Program-made: the position numbers and the translations under genes | Part shown: piece after piece, positions 5,604 through 5,638 of the stretch | How positions within the stretch are numbered: position 1 is the stretch's first letter | How the letters are laid out: each line of letters begins with the position of its first letter | Notes under the pieces: model-generated | Told to the model about the DNA's origin: nothing | Database searches by the model: none | Seen by the model: the letters and a program-made list of their open reading frames with translations, nothing else | From: Deltaproteobacteria bacterium | Lineage (GTDB): Bacteria; Desulfobacterota; SM23-61 | Length of the DNA: 5,638 bases | Direction: 5' to 3' | Assembly: GCA_026388915.1 (NCBI GenBank) | Contig: JAPLIW010000632.1 | Location: forward strand, 1-5,638

Positions 5604-5612
5604 AAAAGGAGG
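5604..5612 (+). promoter_or_regulatory. Strong ribosome binding site
   Basis: AAAAGGAGG is a near-perfect anti-16S match five bases before the ATG at 5618. It overlaps the small palindrome AGGAGGCTCCT (5607-5617), which could partly occlude it. Confidence 0.75.
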
Positions 5613-5617
5613 CTCCT

Positions 5618-5638
5618 ATGTTTCGAAGCGCGATGACC
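5618..5638 (+). CDS. Start of an unidentified gene, truncated by the window end
   Basis: An ATG after a strong ribosome binding site opens MFRSAMT, and the reading frame is still open at the window edge. Seven codons are too few to identify a family. The gene has its own candidate promoter and palindrome, so it probably starts a separate transcription unit from the ComA-like operon. Confidence 0.6.

Overview
The window reads as a piece of a GC-rich anaerobic bacterial chromosome. A Desulfobacterota-type (former Deltaproteobacteria) host is my best guess. The basis is a bacterial pyruvate phosphate dikinase, a bacterial ComA-family protein, and several intergenic repeats of kinds I associate with that group. 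No ribosomal or other phylogenetic marker is present, so the assignment is an inference.

Layout, all genes on the + strand: (1) 1-83, a leader with three 10-bp repeat units flanked by a 10-bp direct repeat. (2) 84-2816, ppdK, complete, with all catalytic residues visible. (3) 2817-3153, a gene-free spacer packed with repeats: CACAGA/CGCAGA-type units, a near-perfect 57-nt hairpin and a CTAAA tandem array. (4) 3154-4131, a P-loop protein resembling HPr kinase/PEPCK-fold ATPases. (5) 4133-4948, a ComA-like phosphosulfolactate synthase, one base after the previous stop and so almost certainly translationally coupled. (6) 4949-5617, a spacer holding an inverted repeat, a short ORF with its own ribosome binding site that may be a decayed gene start, pyrimidine-rich sequence without a recognisable gene, and a possible promoter plus palindrome. 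(7) 5618-5638, the first seven codons of a further gene that runs off the window.

The metabolic thread is phosphoenolpyruvate. PpdK interconverts pyruvate and PEP, and ComA-family enzymes add sulfite to PEP to give phosphosulfolactate, the first step of one coenzyme M route and of sulfolactate formation. The HprK-like protein is not a known member of either pathway. Its tight coupling to the ComA homologue, beside ppdK, is the most interesting feature here. The three proteins may form a PEP/sulfonate module with a dedicated kinase or phosphatase, but the sequence alone does not prove this.

The long antisense open frames opposite all three genes are codon-register artefacts and are not annotated.
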